Shown: positions 35,119-43,265, counted from the stretch's first letter. The stretch is DNA of 48,871 bases from an uncultured Bacteroidales bacterium (GCA_900539915.1 UQDU01000014.1:1-48871), one strand, 5' to 3'. A program made the numbers and translations. Notes: generated by a model from the letters alone, not told the origin.

Positions 35119-36780
35119 TCAATAGTGGAAGCTCGAGCCGCCCATAAATTCCCTCAGCAGGGATGTAGGCGGTATGAAATCGGGCGATATGGGGGCAAAG
35201 AAGTGCAGGAACCGGCGCAGACGATATGCCTCGGCATATTCAGGCACATCCTGCGGCACGGTCTTAAGAGCCCGTTCGGCCTGTTCACGCATCACCGACA
35301 ACTCGAATATCAGGGATGAATTGAACGTGACATCGGCATTTTCCTGATAGGGGAAAATCCACATCTCCTCGCCTCGGCGCACACTCGGCCAGCGGCGTAT
35401 GGTCTCTATCGGGGATGCTCCGCGGTATTTGTGGTCACGGATTATGCGGCGCAGCAGACGGTTGTCGGTCGTAGGCACCCAGTTGTGGTCATCTATGGCG
35501 ATGGTCGTCAGAGCCGACACATAGACTCTGTATTTCATTTTTGAGGCTACAGAGGCCGTCAGCTCAGGATTAAGGCCGTGTATACCTTCGATAAGCAGCA
35601 CCGACTTGCCTGAAAGCTTGATTTTACGCCCTGTGTACTGCCGCTGTCCCAGTTCGAAATTATATGTGGGCAGTTCTATCTCCTCGCCGTTGATAAGGCG
35701 GTTAAGGTCTTCGTTGAACTTCATCAGGTCAAGCGCATAGAGCGATTCATAATAAAAATCGCCCGACTCGTCACGCGGCGTCAGTTCGCGGTTGACAAAG
35801 TAATCGTCAAGCGAAATCATCGTCGGCTCAAGCAGGTTGGTCATCAGCTGTATGGCCAGACGCTTGGTAAATGTGGTCTTGCCCGACGACGACGGCCCGG
35901 CTATCAGCACCACCCTCGCCCCTCCGCGGTCATACCTGCGCTTGATATCATCGCTGATTACGGCTATTTTTTTCTCGTGGAGGGCTTCTGCCACATTGAT
36001 GAGCATGGAACTCCGGTCCTCCTCGGCTTTGCGGTTGAGCTCGCCGGCATTGCGCACGCCTATGATGTGGTTGAAGTCAAGGTAGTTTGTAAAGGCTTCA
36101 TACATCTTCTCCTGGGTGACACGTTGCTGCGGCACGTCAAGATTGACCGGGTCAGGTCCGAGCAGCAGAAACCCCTTCTTGTAGATTTCAAGCTCAAACA
36201 CACGTATGCTGCCTGTCGACGGGGCCAGCGCACTGTTATAGCTGTCGGCAATACCATCTAGAGTGTAGTAGACCGTATAAAGCTCGTGAAGCGTCTCCAG
36301 AAGCCTCACCTTGTCATCAAGCCCCTGCGAGCGGAATATCTCTATCACATCCTCGGTAGGGCGCTCATGGCGCTCAAATGGCATATCTTCCACGGCAAGC
36401 CGGCGCATATGCTCCTTAAGCGAATCTATGAGAGCCTGTGTAATCTCCACACCCTCGAGCTTGCAGTAATACCCCTTGGCGATGCTGTGCATGATGCGCA
36501 GACGCGCCCCGGGAGCCACGGCACACACAGCCCGATAGAGCATCATGCACATAGAGCGCACGTAGACGCGCTGACCGCTCTGGGTGGCACTATCTATATA
36601 TTCGACCCGTTTAGGCCCGTAGAGGGGATAATGCAGGCTCTCAGTCTTGTTATTCACACGGGCGCAGATAGGCGCGAAGGGGATTTCCCCTTTGATTCGT
36701 TGCAAGAGGTGGTAGAGTGTCTCTCCACCCTCGGCTTCTATCTCTCGTCCGAGATTGACACAGTACACTTTCAGTGGCAT
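35119..36780 (-). CDS. TGS-domain uridine kinase-like nucleoside kinase
   Basis: A 553-residue protein with an N-terminal TGS/ThrRS-like region (about 1-200) and a C-terminal P-loop kinase of the uridine kinase/phosphoribulokinase family. Walker A is VVLIAGPSSSGKTTFTKRL near 290, and SLDDYFVNRELTPRD near 322 and EGIHGLNPELTA near 400 are kinase landmarks. This fused form is common in Bacteroidetes and is annotated as a nucleoside kinase; the TGS part suggests nucleotide or RNA binding. The ATG at 36780 is chosen, because the frame's earlier start at 36804 overlaps the TAAGTTTG -7 box. Confidence 0.9.
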   Translation of the reverse strand: MPLKVYCVNLGREIEAEGGETLYHLLQRIKGEIPFAPICARVNNKTESLHYPLYGPKRVEYIDSATQSGQRVYVRSMCMMLYRAVCAVAPGARLRIMHSIAKGYYCKLEGVEITQALIDSLKEHMRRLAVEDMPFERHERPTEDVIEIFRSQGLDDKVRLLETLHELYTVYYTLDGIADSYNSALAPSTGSIRVFELEIYKKGFLLLGPDPVNLDVPQQRVTQEKMYEAFTNYLDFNHIIGVRNAGELNRKAEEDRSSMLINVAEALHEKKIAVISDDIKRRYDRGGARVVLIAGPSSSGKTTFTKRLAIQLMTNLLEPTMISLDDYFVNRELTPRDESGDFYYESLYALDLMKFNEDLNRLINGEEIELPTYNFELGQRQYTGRKIKLSGKSVLLIEGIHGLNPELTASVASKMKYRVYVSALTTIAIDDHNWVPTTDNRLLRRIIRDHKYRGASPIETIRRWPSVRRGEEMWIFPYQENADVTFNSSLIFELSVMREQAERALKTVPQDVPEYAEAYRLRRFLHFFAPISPDFIPPTSLLREFMGGSSFHY

Positions 36781-36803
36781 AATCGTGATGTATTTTAATG
36801 TCA

Positions 36804-36811
36804 CAAACTTA
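36804..36811 (-). promoter_or_regulatory. -7 box for the nucleoside kinase gene
   Basis: CAAACTTA reads TAAGTTTG on the minus strand, a TAnnTTTG match, about 24 bases before the ATG at 36780. No good -33 box was found. Confidence 0.45.
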
Positions 36812-36851
36812 AGCAGCCGTTAATGCGTAAATGACGCTCCTATGCAGTAGG

Positions 36852-36869
36852 GACATGCCATGGCATGTC
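36852..36869. repeat. Perfect 18-bp palindrome
   Basis: GACATGCCA and TGGCATGTC form a perfect palindrome, flanked by TAGG on the left and CGCC on the right. The outer bases resemble those of the arms of repeat copies A and B (TAGGG...CC), while the inner word differs. It is probably a third type of the same REP-like family. Confidence 0.65.
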
Positions 36870-36887
36870 GCCTAAAGCCATGCTAAT

Positions 36888-37050
36888 GAGGGGTGTTGCA
36901 TCAGCAGTAGGTGTTACAAAACTGTCAAATTGTAGGGCTGCACCCTGGTGCAGCCGATATATATATGCTGATTGTCAGCATGTTAGCGGATGCACCGGGG
37001 TGCATCCCTACAAGTTTGAGTGGCAGGATACAAGTTCTGCAACACCCTCC
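36888..37050. repeat. Nested palindromic intergenic repeat, copy B
   Basis: The core 36931-37012 starts TGTAGGG and ends CCCTACA. Its arms are GGCTGCACC-CT-GGTGCAGCC and GGATGCACC-GG-GGTGCATCC. The outer ends GAGGGGTGTTGCA (36888-36900) and TGCAACACCCTC (37038-37049) are an imperfect inverted repeat, as in a MITE. The core is the inverse of copy A at 3013-3092. No coding capacity. It lies in the 499-base gap between rpiB and the nucleoside kinase gene, which is otherwise without genes. Confidence 0.82.
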
Positions 37051-37223
37051 CTACTACGATGGGTGTATTCCTTAAGTTAGTGGCATAATTGTGATGTATT
37101 TTCGTGAGTCTCTAAGTTACGAACTTAAATCGCAACTCCCTAACATAATACTAATGTTTTTCATCATGCTTTGGTTGACTCCACACGTCAAATAGCCGCA
37201 GCAAAGACATCACGTAATGAGAC

Positions 37224-37253
37224 AAAAAAAGCCCTGACTGCGTAGTCAGAGCC
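37224..37253 (-). terminator. Intrinsic terminator of rpiB
   Basis: On the minus strand GGCTCTGACTACGCAGTCAGGGC forms a hairpin (stem CTGACT/AGTCAG extended by GGC.C/G.GCC), followed by seven T (37230-37224). A second hairpin in the 3' end of the gene (37271-37290) precedes it. Confidence 0.85.
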
Positions 37254-37279
37254 TCGTCGAAGCCGGAGCTTCCATCTTG

Positions 37280-37756
37280 TCAGCAAGATGGAGCCTGTGA
37301 CTTTACGGGGATTTTAGCGATACGTGCCTCATGGCGTCCGCCCTCAAACGAGGTGGAGAGGAATGTGTCAACCACCGATATTGCAGTGGCCGGGTCTATG
37401 AAACGTCCGGGAAGCACGAGCACATTGGCATCGTTGTGCTGACGGGCGAGGGCTGCCAGCTCGGGAGTCCAGCAGAGGGCCGCACGTATGCCCTGATGCT
37501 TGTTGAGTGTCATGGCGATGCCGTTGCCGGTACCGCATATTGCTATGCCCGGATAGCAGATACCGCCTTCGATAGCTGCTGCGAGGGGATGAGCGTAGTC
37601 GGGATAATCGCAGCTCTGATCGTTATCAGTGCCGAAATCCATATAGCTTACACCCTGTGAGATGAGATATCCTTCTATGATAGTCTTCAATTCAAATCCG
37701 GCATGATCGCTGCAAAGTCCGATCTTCTTGATCTTGCGTGATGTTGCTGTAGTCAT
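37280..37756 (-). CDS. rpiB: Ribose-5-phosphate isomerase B
   Basis: A 158-residue RpiB/LacB-family sugar-phosphate isomerase that interconverts ribose 5-phosphate and ribulose 5-phosphate in the pentose phosphate pathway. LCSDHAGFELK (near 14) binds the phosphate, DYAHPLAAAIEGG is near 55, and the active-site region AICGTGNGIAMTLNK is near 72, with the catalytic Cys. The HNDANVLVLPGRFI stretch near 106 is conserved. Only one such enzyme is visible. It is monocistronic, with a strong terminator downstream and a leader of about 175 bases if the TAATTTTG box at 37944-37937 is its promoter. Confidence 0.95.
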   Translation of the reverse strand: MTTATSRKIKKIGLCSDHAGFELKTIIEGYLISQGVSYMDFGTDNDQSCDYPDYAHPLAAAIEGGICYPGIAICGTGNGIAMTLNKHQGIRAALCWTPELAALARQHNDANVLVLPGRFIDPATAISVVDTFLSTSFEGGRHEARIAKIPVKSQAPSC

Positions 37757-37936
37757 AACCTAATCTTGTTTTTGTGTTCGTAATTTTGCAAGTACTTAGT
37801 ACCTTTTGGAATATCGTTCGTAACGTTTAAATATCTGCTCAGATGAGATGATGCAGATGGTTGGATATGTAGATTAACCTCATTGCGATGGTCTAAAAAT
37901 ATGTTGTAAAACATAATTCATCAGCCATTCACGGTG

Positions 37937-37944
37937 CAAAATTA
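37937..37944 (-). promoter_or_regulatory. -7-like box upstream of rpiB
   Basis: TAATTTTG on the minus strand fits TAnnTTTG. The -33 region is not recognisable. The leader of about 175 bases between it and the ATG shows no evident riboswitch. Confidence 0.35.
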
Positions 37945-38030
37945 AGCATTTTATTTCATTTTTGGAAATAACACATCCAAATATGGGTATATATGCCTAA
38001 TCAGGAGGCTTGAGAGCACTTTCACTAATA

Positions 38031-38909
38031 TTAACGCTTCGGCATGCCGGTTTGTTCGTCCATCATCCCGGGGACGCCCTGCGGCTCCTTGGGTTTGGGC
38101 TGATTGATGCCGAAGGTATACATCAGCGAAAAGCCGCCGGTAAAGAGGTTTTTCCTGTTTCCGTAGCCGGGTATGATCATCGGTTCACCATACCGGTTGT
38201 CGGTCTCGTGGAGCAGCTTGTGAAGCTTCAGAGTCCACCCCATCGAGAAACCGCGGTAAATCTTAACCTTAACCGCTGCCACTACCTCCAGGTAACCGGC
38301 GGTGGCTGACTGGCTGCCGATGGATGTATGGGCGGGCTGGCCCCAGTATCCTTCGTCTATGACTATGCCGTCGTAATGGTAACTGAAATGCGTGAATCCG
38401 TAGCGGAGGCCGAATTTCAGCTGGTAGCCGGGATTGGAGTTGTAGAAGACATTGTATGACGCACCGATTTTGAAAAACGGAGCTGCCGAGGATTTGTATG
38501 TGAAATTGGAGTTGTCGGGGGTGGTGTCGGCATTGTCCATGCCAAACTCGAAATAGGGAAAATAACGGTTGTGCATGTTGAGCTCACCCCACACGCTTGC
38601 AAGCCCGTAGTCTTGCCCTATTATGCGCATGAACGGATTCCATATGTCCACTCCGGCCGTAACCTCATAAATCAACGGATAAATCATCTTGGATACCTTG
38701 GCCATCTCTACAGGAGCTACACTGTCGGGCACAAGGGCTGCCGTATCTACGACCACGACATTTCCGAGCGAATCGTGGAGATGCGGCAGCTTCGAGGGGT
38801 CTATCAGCTCGGGAGCACCCACAGGCGTAATCCTACGCTGACCGTGCATGACCGCAGTTGCCGCCACGACCGTCATGCAGACAGCGGCTGCAAAAACCAG
38901 ACGCTTCAT
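38031..38909 (-). CDS. DUF6048 family secreted protein
   Basis: A 292-residue protein with a signal peptide (about 1-24, VMHGQ) and a barrel-like mature part with many aromatic strands, for example YGLASVWGELNMHNRYFPYF near residue 107 and LKFGLRYGFTHFSYHYDG near 160. It fits DUF6048, a Bacteroidetes family that is usually encoded next to a DUF6452 lipoprotein, as here. It is likely an outer-membrane protein of unknown role. Its ATG overlaps the stop of the DUF6452 gene by 4 bases, so the two are translated together. Confidence 0.8.
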   Translation of the reverse strand: MKRLVFAAAVCMTVVAATAVMHGQRRITPVGAPELIDPSKLPHLHDSLGNVVVVDTAALVPDSVAPVEMAKVSKMIYPLIYEVTAGVDIWNPFMRIIGQDYGLASVWGELNMHNRYFPYFEFGMDNADTTPDNSNFTYKSSAAPFFKIGASYNVFYNSNPGYQLKFGLRYGFTHFSYHYDGIVIDEGYWGQPAHTSIGSQSATAGYLEVVAAVKVKIYRGFSMGWTLKLHKLLHETDNRYGEPMIIPGYGNRKNLFTGGFSLMYTFGINQPKPKEPQGVPGMMDEQTGMPKR

Positions 38910-39529
38910 CGTGCACCTCCTTCCGCTACAGATGTGATGGCCGTGACTTTCCGCGCATCTGAGGGTGCATCGGGCTGCTCACCGCCACCCTCGTCGGGAT
39001 TGGCGACATGGAAATATATACGCAGATATTCCTTATGCTCGTTGGTCACATTGGGGTCGGTAACCACTATGTCGGCAATATGGCCGCCCTGGGTGAAATC
39101 CACGCGGTCTATGAGGTAATGCAATATCGCTCCACACTCCTCACCGTCGAAATACGGTGTGCTGGAGTAATAAAATGTCACGATGTCGTCATGGGTATGG
39201 TCAGGGGTGACCTCGCCGGTTTCAGGGTCCGTGGTGTCATCGCTTGAAAAGTGGAATCTGAACGATGTCACTTCTGCATCCGGGCGCAGAGGCAGATACA
39301 CCAGCTGCACGGTCTGATTATCATACAGCAGCGAGTCATTAGGCGCTCCGATGCCCCCTATCGACACTCCGACCACATTGACGGCCTCCCCGGTATCGGC
39401 ATTGTAAAAACCGGCTTCGGGGATGGATGTACGGTTGTCGGTACACATGGATGTAGTGCACGACTGCAGAGACAGCAACAATGCCGACACCGCCATCAAG
39501 CCATATGAAACCGCCCTCACTAAAGCCAT
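38906..39529 (-). CDS. DUF6452 family lipoprotein
   Basis: A 207-residue lipoprotein with lipobox LLSLQSC (Cys28). The mature part begins with TTSMCTDNRTSIPEAGFYN, the pattern of DUF6452 proteins, followed by a beta-rich domain (VQLVYLPLRPDAEVTSFRF near 75). It overlaps the DUF6048 gene by 4 bases and the nitroreductase gene by 10 bases. The constant pairing with DUF6048 suggests a shared envelope function, which is not known. Confidence 0.8.
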   Translation of the reverse strand: MALVRAVSYGLMAVSALLLSLQSCTTSMCTDNRTSIPEAGFYNADTGEAVNVVGVSIGGIGAPNDSLLYDNQTVQLVYLPLRPDAEVTSFRFHFSSDDTTDPETGEVTPDHTHDDIVTFYYSSTPYFDGEECGAILHYLIDRVDFTQGGHIADIVVTDPNVTNEHKEYLRIYFHVANPDEGGGEQPDAPSDARKVTAITSVAEGGAR

Positions 39530-40047
39530 GTGACAATCTCGTCTAACGGTTTCCTGACCTTGTCAGGGGCAGACACACCCTCGGCAGCATAGCCGACCGG
39601 GAGCAATGCGACAAGCTCCTCTCCTTCATTCAGACGGAGTATTTCAGATGCTTTCTCCACATCAAAACTGCACACCCAGCAAGTGGCCAGCCCAAGGGCT
39701 TCGGCAGCCAGACACAGATGTTCCACAGCTATGGACACATCCACGTCGGTGTGGTCTTTGCCATCGGTAGGGCGATGCCACGCCTGGTCATGGATACCTA
39801 TGCACGCTATGCTGACCGGGGCATCCTTGAAGCCCTCCTTGCGATAGCATCCGCGCAGCGCATCCAGTACCTCGCCGTCGCGCACCACTGCAAAACGCCA
39901 TGGCTGACGGTTACATGCCGACGGAGCCAGACGGGCAGCCTCCATCAGGCTGACCAGAGTGTCGTGGCTGACCGGCTCAGTGCTGAAGCTGCGGCAGGAG
40001 TAACGCGAGGATACCAGCCGGATAAATCTGTCAAACGTTTGTGTCAT
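39520..40047 (-). CDS. Nitroreductase family oxidoreductase
   Basis: A 175-residue flavoprotein of the nitroreductase superfamily. It contains SSRYSCRSF (near residue 13) for FMN binding, ARLAPSACNRQPWRF near 38, VDVSIAVEHLCLAAEALGLATCW near 102, and the GYAAEG stretch at the end. These enzymes reduce nitro-aromatics, quinones or flavins with NAD(P)H. The physiological substrate is unknown. ATG at 40047 is chosen, 18 bases after the apt stop; a TTG at 40068 that overlaps apt is possible. It overlaps the DUF6452 gene by 10 bases. Confidence 0.9.
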   Translation of the reverse strand: MTQTFDRFIRLVSSRYSCRSFSTEPVSHDTLVSLMEAARLAPSACNRQPWRFAVVRDGEVLDALRGCYRKEGFKDAPVSIACIGIHDQAWHRPTDGKDHTDVDVSIAVEHLCLAAEALGLATCWVCSFDVEKASEILRLNEGEELVALLPVGYAAEGVSAPDKVRKPLDEIVTWL

Positions 40048-40064
40048 ACTACCCTTCAGAAACC

Positions 40065-40583
40065 TCAATACGTAATCAATGATGTCACCTCAGCATCGGC
40101 CGGCAGATTCTTACGGCCATTGAGACCGCTCAGCTCTACGATGAAGTTGATGTATATCTTCTTTGGATTCATACGCTTCACCAGATCATATGCGGCCGCC
40201 ATGGTACCGCCCGTGGCAAGCACGTCGTCATGCAGCACCACGACGTCATCGGGAGTGATTGCATCACGATGAATCTCTATGGTGTCTGTGCCATACTCTT
40301 TTTCATATGTGGCCGACAATGTATCTGCCGGAAGCTTGCCGGGCTTGCGCACAGGCACGAAACCGGCACCGAGTTCAAACGCCAGAATCGAGCCGCCTAT
40401 AAAGCCGCGAGATTCTATCCCGACAACCTTGGTCACACCCTTGTCACGATAGAGTTGCGACAGATCCCAGCCTATGATATGGAGAGCACGGGGGTCTTTG
40501 AAAGCAGTGGTGAGGTCTCTGAACACCACACCTTTTTGAGGGAAGTCAACGACATCGCGTATGCGTTTCTTAATGTATTCCAT
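40065..40583 (-). CDS. apt: Adenine phosphoribosyltransferase
   Basis: A 172-residue purine-salvage enzyme that converts adenine and PRPP into AMP. DFPQKGVVFRDLTTAF (near residue 12) and ESRGFIGGSILAFELGAGFV near 60 are typical of Apt. The PRPP-binding motif is VVVLHDDVLATGGTMAA near 118. An open frame extends to 40649, but the ATG at 40583 starts the homologous MEYIKKRIRDV. It precedes the nitroreductase gene with a short gap and is downstream of mnmG on the same strand, though the mnmG terminator lies between. Confidence 0.95.
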   Translation of the reverse strand: MEYIKKRIRDVVDFPQKGVVFRDLTTAFKDPRALHIIGWDLSQLYRDKGVTKVVGIESRGFIGGSILAFELGAGFVPVRKPGKLPADTLSATYEKEYGTDTIEIHRDAITPDDVVVLHDDVLATGGTMAAAYDLVKRMNPKKIYINFIVELSGLNGRKNLPADAEVTSLITY

Positions 40584-40767
40584 GAATTGAAACAGGATTA
40601 GAAAATAGGAGATGATTTGAATTGACCGTGAGCATTCCCCACGGACCATAGTTGTTACGTCGGTGTAAAATTACGATATTATTTTGAATTTTCAGCGCAT
40701 TACATCCCCACAAATTTACACTCACCGATTACAAACCGCCCCACACACCCAACGTCCTAAAAACAAG

Positions 40768-40805
40768 CGAGATGCGATTGTTTCACGTGAAACAATCGCA
40801 TCTCG
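40768..40805. promoter_or_regulatory. parS-type site within a 38-bp palindrome after mnmG
   Basis: TGTTTCACGTGAAACA (40779-40794) is a perfect match to the bacterial chromosomal ParB-binding consensus. It is embedded in an uninterrupted 38-bp palindrome whose outer arms are CGAGATGCGAT and ATCGCATCTCG. The mnmG stop codon lies 11 bases upstream in the direction of transcription. The minus-strand sequence continues CTTGTTTTTAGG, so the same palindrome can fold as the stem of the mnmG terminator. ParB binding itself is inference. Confidence 0.85.
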
Positions 40806-40815
40806 TAATCACTCT

Positions 40816-42717
40816 CTACTTACCTACAAGGAGCAGCAGAATATTCACATCGGCCGGAGATATGCCCGGGATACGGCTTGCCTGACCGATGGTCAGAGGG
40901 TCTATCTTTACAAGCTTCTGACGCGCCTCGGTAGAGATGGCATTGACCGATGGGTAGTCTATCTTGCCGCGGATGACTATGTCTTCAAGACGCCGGGCAC
41001 GGTCGGCCATCATGCGCTCTCGCTCTATGTATCCGGCGTATTTCAACTGCACCTCGGCAGCCTCGATTATCTCATCACGGCGAGCTTCCTCGATATTGTC
41101 ATGTATAAATCTTCTCAAAGGAGCTATCGCCTCGGCGAGCATGGCGATGGTGAGCTGTGGCCGTAATATCAGGTCGGCGAGCTTGCAGCCCTGCGACATC
41201 GGCGTTGTTCCATGTGCCACAAGCCAGTCGTTAATCAGCGATGCCTTGACCGAAAAACGCCCGGCAAAATCTATCAGTGCGTCACGCTGCTGACGCTTGG
41301 ACTCCATCAGGGCAAACCGCTCGTCAGAGGCCAGCCCCACCGCATGGCCGCGAGGGGTAAGCCTCATATCCGCATCATCCTGACGCAGGATGATACGGAA
41401 TTCGGCACGCGAGGTAAACATGCGATACGGCTCATCCACCCCCTTGGTCACAAGGTCGTCAATAAGCACGCCGATATATGCCTCATCACGGCCGAGGACG
41501 AAGGGTGCATCACCTCTGCCGGTGACATTCAACGCGGCATTAACGCCGGCTATCAGCCCCTGGCCGGCGGCTTCCTCGTAGCCTGTGGTGCCGTTGACCT
41601 GACCGGCGAAAAAAAGATCCTTCACAAGCCTCGTCTCAAGGGTATGGCGCAGCTGCGTCGGGTCAAAGAAATCGTATTCTATAGCATATCCGGGACGGAA
41701 AATCTGCACGTCACGCAGGGCCGGGATAGTCTCCAACGCCTCAATCTGTATATCCATCGGCAGCGAGGATGAGAATCCGTTGAGATAAAACTCGTTGCTC
41801 TCCAGCCCCTCCGGCTCCAGAAACAGATGATGCTCGGTCTTGTCGGCAAAGGTCACGATCTTGGTCTCAATACTCGGGCAGTAGCGCGGACCGATGCTCT
41901 GAATCTGGCCATTGTAGAGGGGCGATTCCGGCAGGCCACGGCGGAGCACTTCATGGGTGGTTTCGTTTGTCTTTAAAGCATAGCAATGACGCTGTGGCAG
42001 CTGTCGGCTGACCTGAGGAAGATAGCTGAACTTGTGGAAATCGTTTTCACCCTCCTGCTCTTCTGTCAACGACCAGTCCACGCTGCGGCCATCGATGCGC
42101 ACAGGCGTACCTGTCTTCATTCGGTCAACGCGGAAACCCATGTCGCGAAGCTGCTCGGTGATTCCCGTGGACGCCGGCTCGCTTATACGTCCGCCGGGCC
42201 ACTGTGTGCGTCCGACATGCATCAATCCGTTAAGAAACGTCCCTGCCGTCAGGATGACTGCTCGGGCCGAGAACTCAGCCCCGAGGGCAGTGCGCACACC
42301 GCCCACAGCCTTTCCTCCGTCAGCCGTTTCTTCCATCAAAAGTTCGTTGACGCTGTCTTGCCACATGGTCAGGTGGTCGGTATTTTCAAGGATATTACGC
42401 CACCGTGCACTGAATCTCATGCGGTCACTCTGCGCGCGCGGACTCCACATGGCCGGCCCCTTTGAGCGGTTGAGCATTCTGAACTGCAATGCGGTTTCAT
42501 CCGTAACAATACCCATCATGCCTCCGAGGGCATCGATTTCGCGGACAATCTGGCCTTTGGCAATGCCGCCGACAGCCGGATTACAGCTCATCTGCGCTAT
42601 CTTGTTCATGTCGATAGTTATAAGCAGCGTTTCCGCGCCTAATCGGGCAGACGCATGCGCGGCCTCACATCCGGCATGTCCGGCTCCTATGACTATCACA
42701 TCAAATTGCTTCTTCAT
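40816..42717 (-). CDS. mnmG: tRNA uridine-5-carboxymethylaminomethyl synthesis enzyme MnmG (GidA)
   Basis: A 633-residue FAD enzyme that works with MnmE to modify the wobble uridine of several tRNAs. The dinucleotide fold VIVIGAGHAGCEAAHASARLG is at residues 8-28 (given in parts), the signature NPAVGGIAKGQIVREID near 46, and FFAGQVNGTTGYEEAAGQG near 378 binds FAD. The C-terminal helical domain follows. Length is normal. In many bacteria it lies beside oriC. Here it is bracketed by two parS-type sites, one right after its stop and one about 80 bases before its start. Confidence 0.97.
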   Translation of the reverse strand: MKKQFDVIVIGAGHAGCEAAHASARLGAETLLITIDMNKIAQMSCNPAVGGIAKGQIVREIDALGGMMGIVTDETALQFRMLNRSKGPAMWSPRAQSDRMRFSARWRNILENTDHLTMWQDSVNELLMEETADGGKAVGGVRTALGAEFSARAVILTAGTFLNGLMHVGRTQWPGGRISEPASTGITEQLRDMGFRVDRMKTGTPVRIDGRSVDWSLTEEQEGENDFHKFSYLPQVSRQLPQRHCYALKTNETTHEVLRRGLPESPLYNGQIQSIGPRYCPSIETKIVTFADKTEHHLFLEPEGLESNEFYLNGFSSSLPMDIQIEALETIPALRDVQIFRPGYAIEYDFFDPTQLRHTLETRLVKDLFFAGQVNGTTGYEEAAGQGLIAGVNAALNVTGRGDAPFVLGRDEAYIGVLIDDLVTKGVDEPYRMFTSRAEFRIILRQDDADMRLTPRGHAVGLASDERFALMESKRQQRDALIDFAGRFSVKASLINDWLVAHGTTPMSQGCKLADLILRPQLTIAMLAEAIAPLRRFIHDNIEEARRDEIIEAAEVQLKYAGYIERERMMADRARRLEDIVIRGKIDYPSVNAISTEARQKLVKIDPLTIGQASRIPGISPADVNILLLLVGK

Positions 42718-42798
42718 ATCTAAGTCGTTTACTTAACTATCCTATAATTTAACGGCCTCCCGGACGGCTGAACGCTCTGAAAGACAATCCGTCACGAT

Positions 42799-42814
42799 TG
42801 TTTCACGTGAAACA
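42799..42814. promoter_or_regulatory. parS-type site overlapping the ybeY stop codon
   Basis: TGTTTCACGTGAAACA again matches parS perfectly, preceded by CGAT as in the copy at 40779 (20 bases identical, 40775-40794 and 42795-42814). On the minus strand it supplies the last codons of ybeY: TGT TTC ACG TGA encode Cys-Phe-Thr-stop. The dinucleotide after the palindrome differs from the other site. Confidence 0.85.
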
Positions 42815-43240
42815 TTCATCAGCGTCTATCAGCGCGAGAGCGGCGCTTTCGTGAGCCTCCATAATCTCTCGCTCACCCGGGCCTTTGTCATTGATACCGC
42901 AGAGATGCAATACACCATGTATGATTACTCTGAGCAATTCCCTCCGATAGGGTTCGCCCACAGTATCGGCGTTGCTTCTCACGGTATCAAGCGAAATAAT
43001 CATGTCGCCTGACACTCGGTCACCGTGGCTGTAGTCAAATGTGATTATATCCGTGTAATAATCGTGGCCGAGATACTGACGGTTAGCCTCAAGCATAGTC
43101 TCGTCGTCACACAGCATATAACCGAGCCGGCCAACGACCCGGCCATGAGTGTCGGCCACCTTGACAATCCAGTCCTGGACCTTGGAGTAATCTAACGAAG
43201 GGAGGGCAACGCCTTCAGCGTCCCACGAAATTTTAGCCAT
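42803..43240 (-). CDS. ybeY: Endoribonuclease YbeY (rRNA maturation)
   Basis: A 145-residue metal-dependent RNase of the UPF0054 family that trims 16S rRNA. The zinc-site motif is LLRVIIHGVLHLCGINDKGPG (near residues 106-125; first two His present), and the region where E. coli has a third His reads DKGPGE as in other Bacteroidetes. NRQYLGHDYYTDIITFDYS near 55 is the second family block. The stop codon is part of a parS-type site. Its promoter box TAACTTTG (43273-43266) lies about 26 bases before the ATG. Confidence 0.92.
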   Translation of the reverse strand: MAKISWDAEGVALPSLDYSKVQDWIVKVADTHGRVVGRLGYMLCDDETMLEANRQYLGHDYYTDIITFDYSHGDRVSGDMIISLDTVRSNADTVGEPYRRELLRVIIHGVLHLCGINDKGPGEREIMEAHESAALALIDADECFT

Positions 43241-43265
43241 GGCTGCAAAAATAGTTTTATGATTG

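Larger units (their letters stand above)
36773..37102. repeat. Duplicated leader/start region of the nucleoside kinase gene
   Basis: The 24 bases at 36773-36796, which span the kinase ATG and its leader, recur in the same orientation at 37079-37102 with one mismatch. The similarity continues weakly to the promoter box: CAAACTTA at 36804-36811 against CGAACTTA at 37120-37127. The far copy gives an ATG followed by three codons and a stop. Repeat copy B lies between the two copies. Confidence 0.7.

Noticed and set aside
42803..43240. YbeY as a degenerate enzyme for lack of the third motif His
   Set aside because: Other Bacteroidetes YbeY proteins, as I recall them, also have an Asp/Lys-rich stretch there, so this looks like a lineage trait and not decay.
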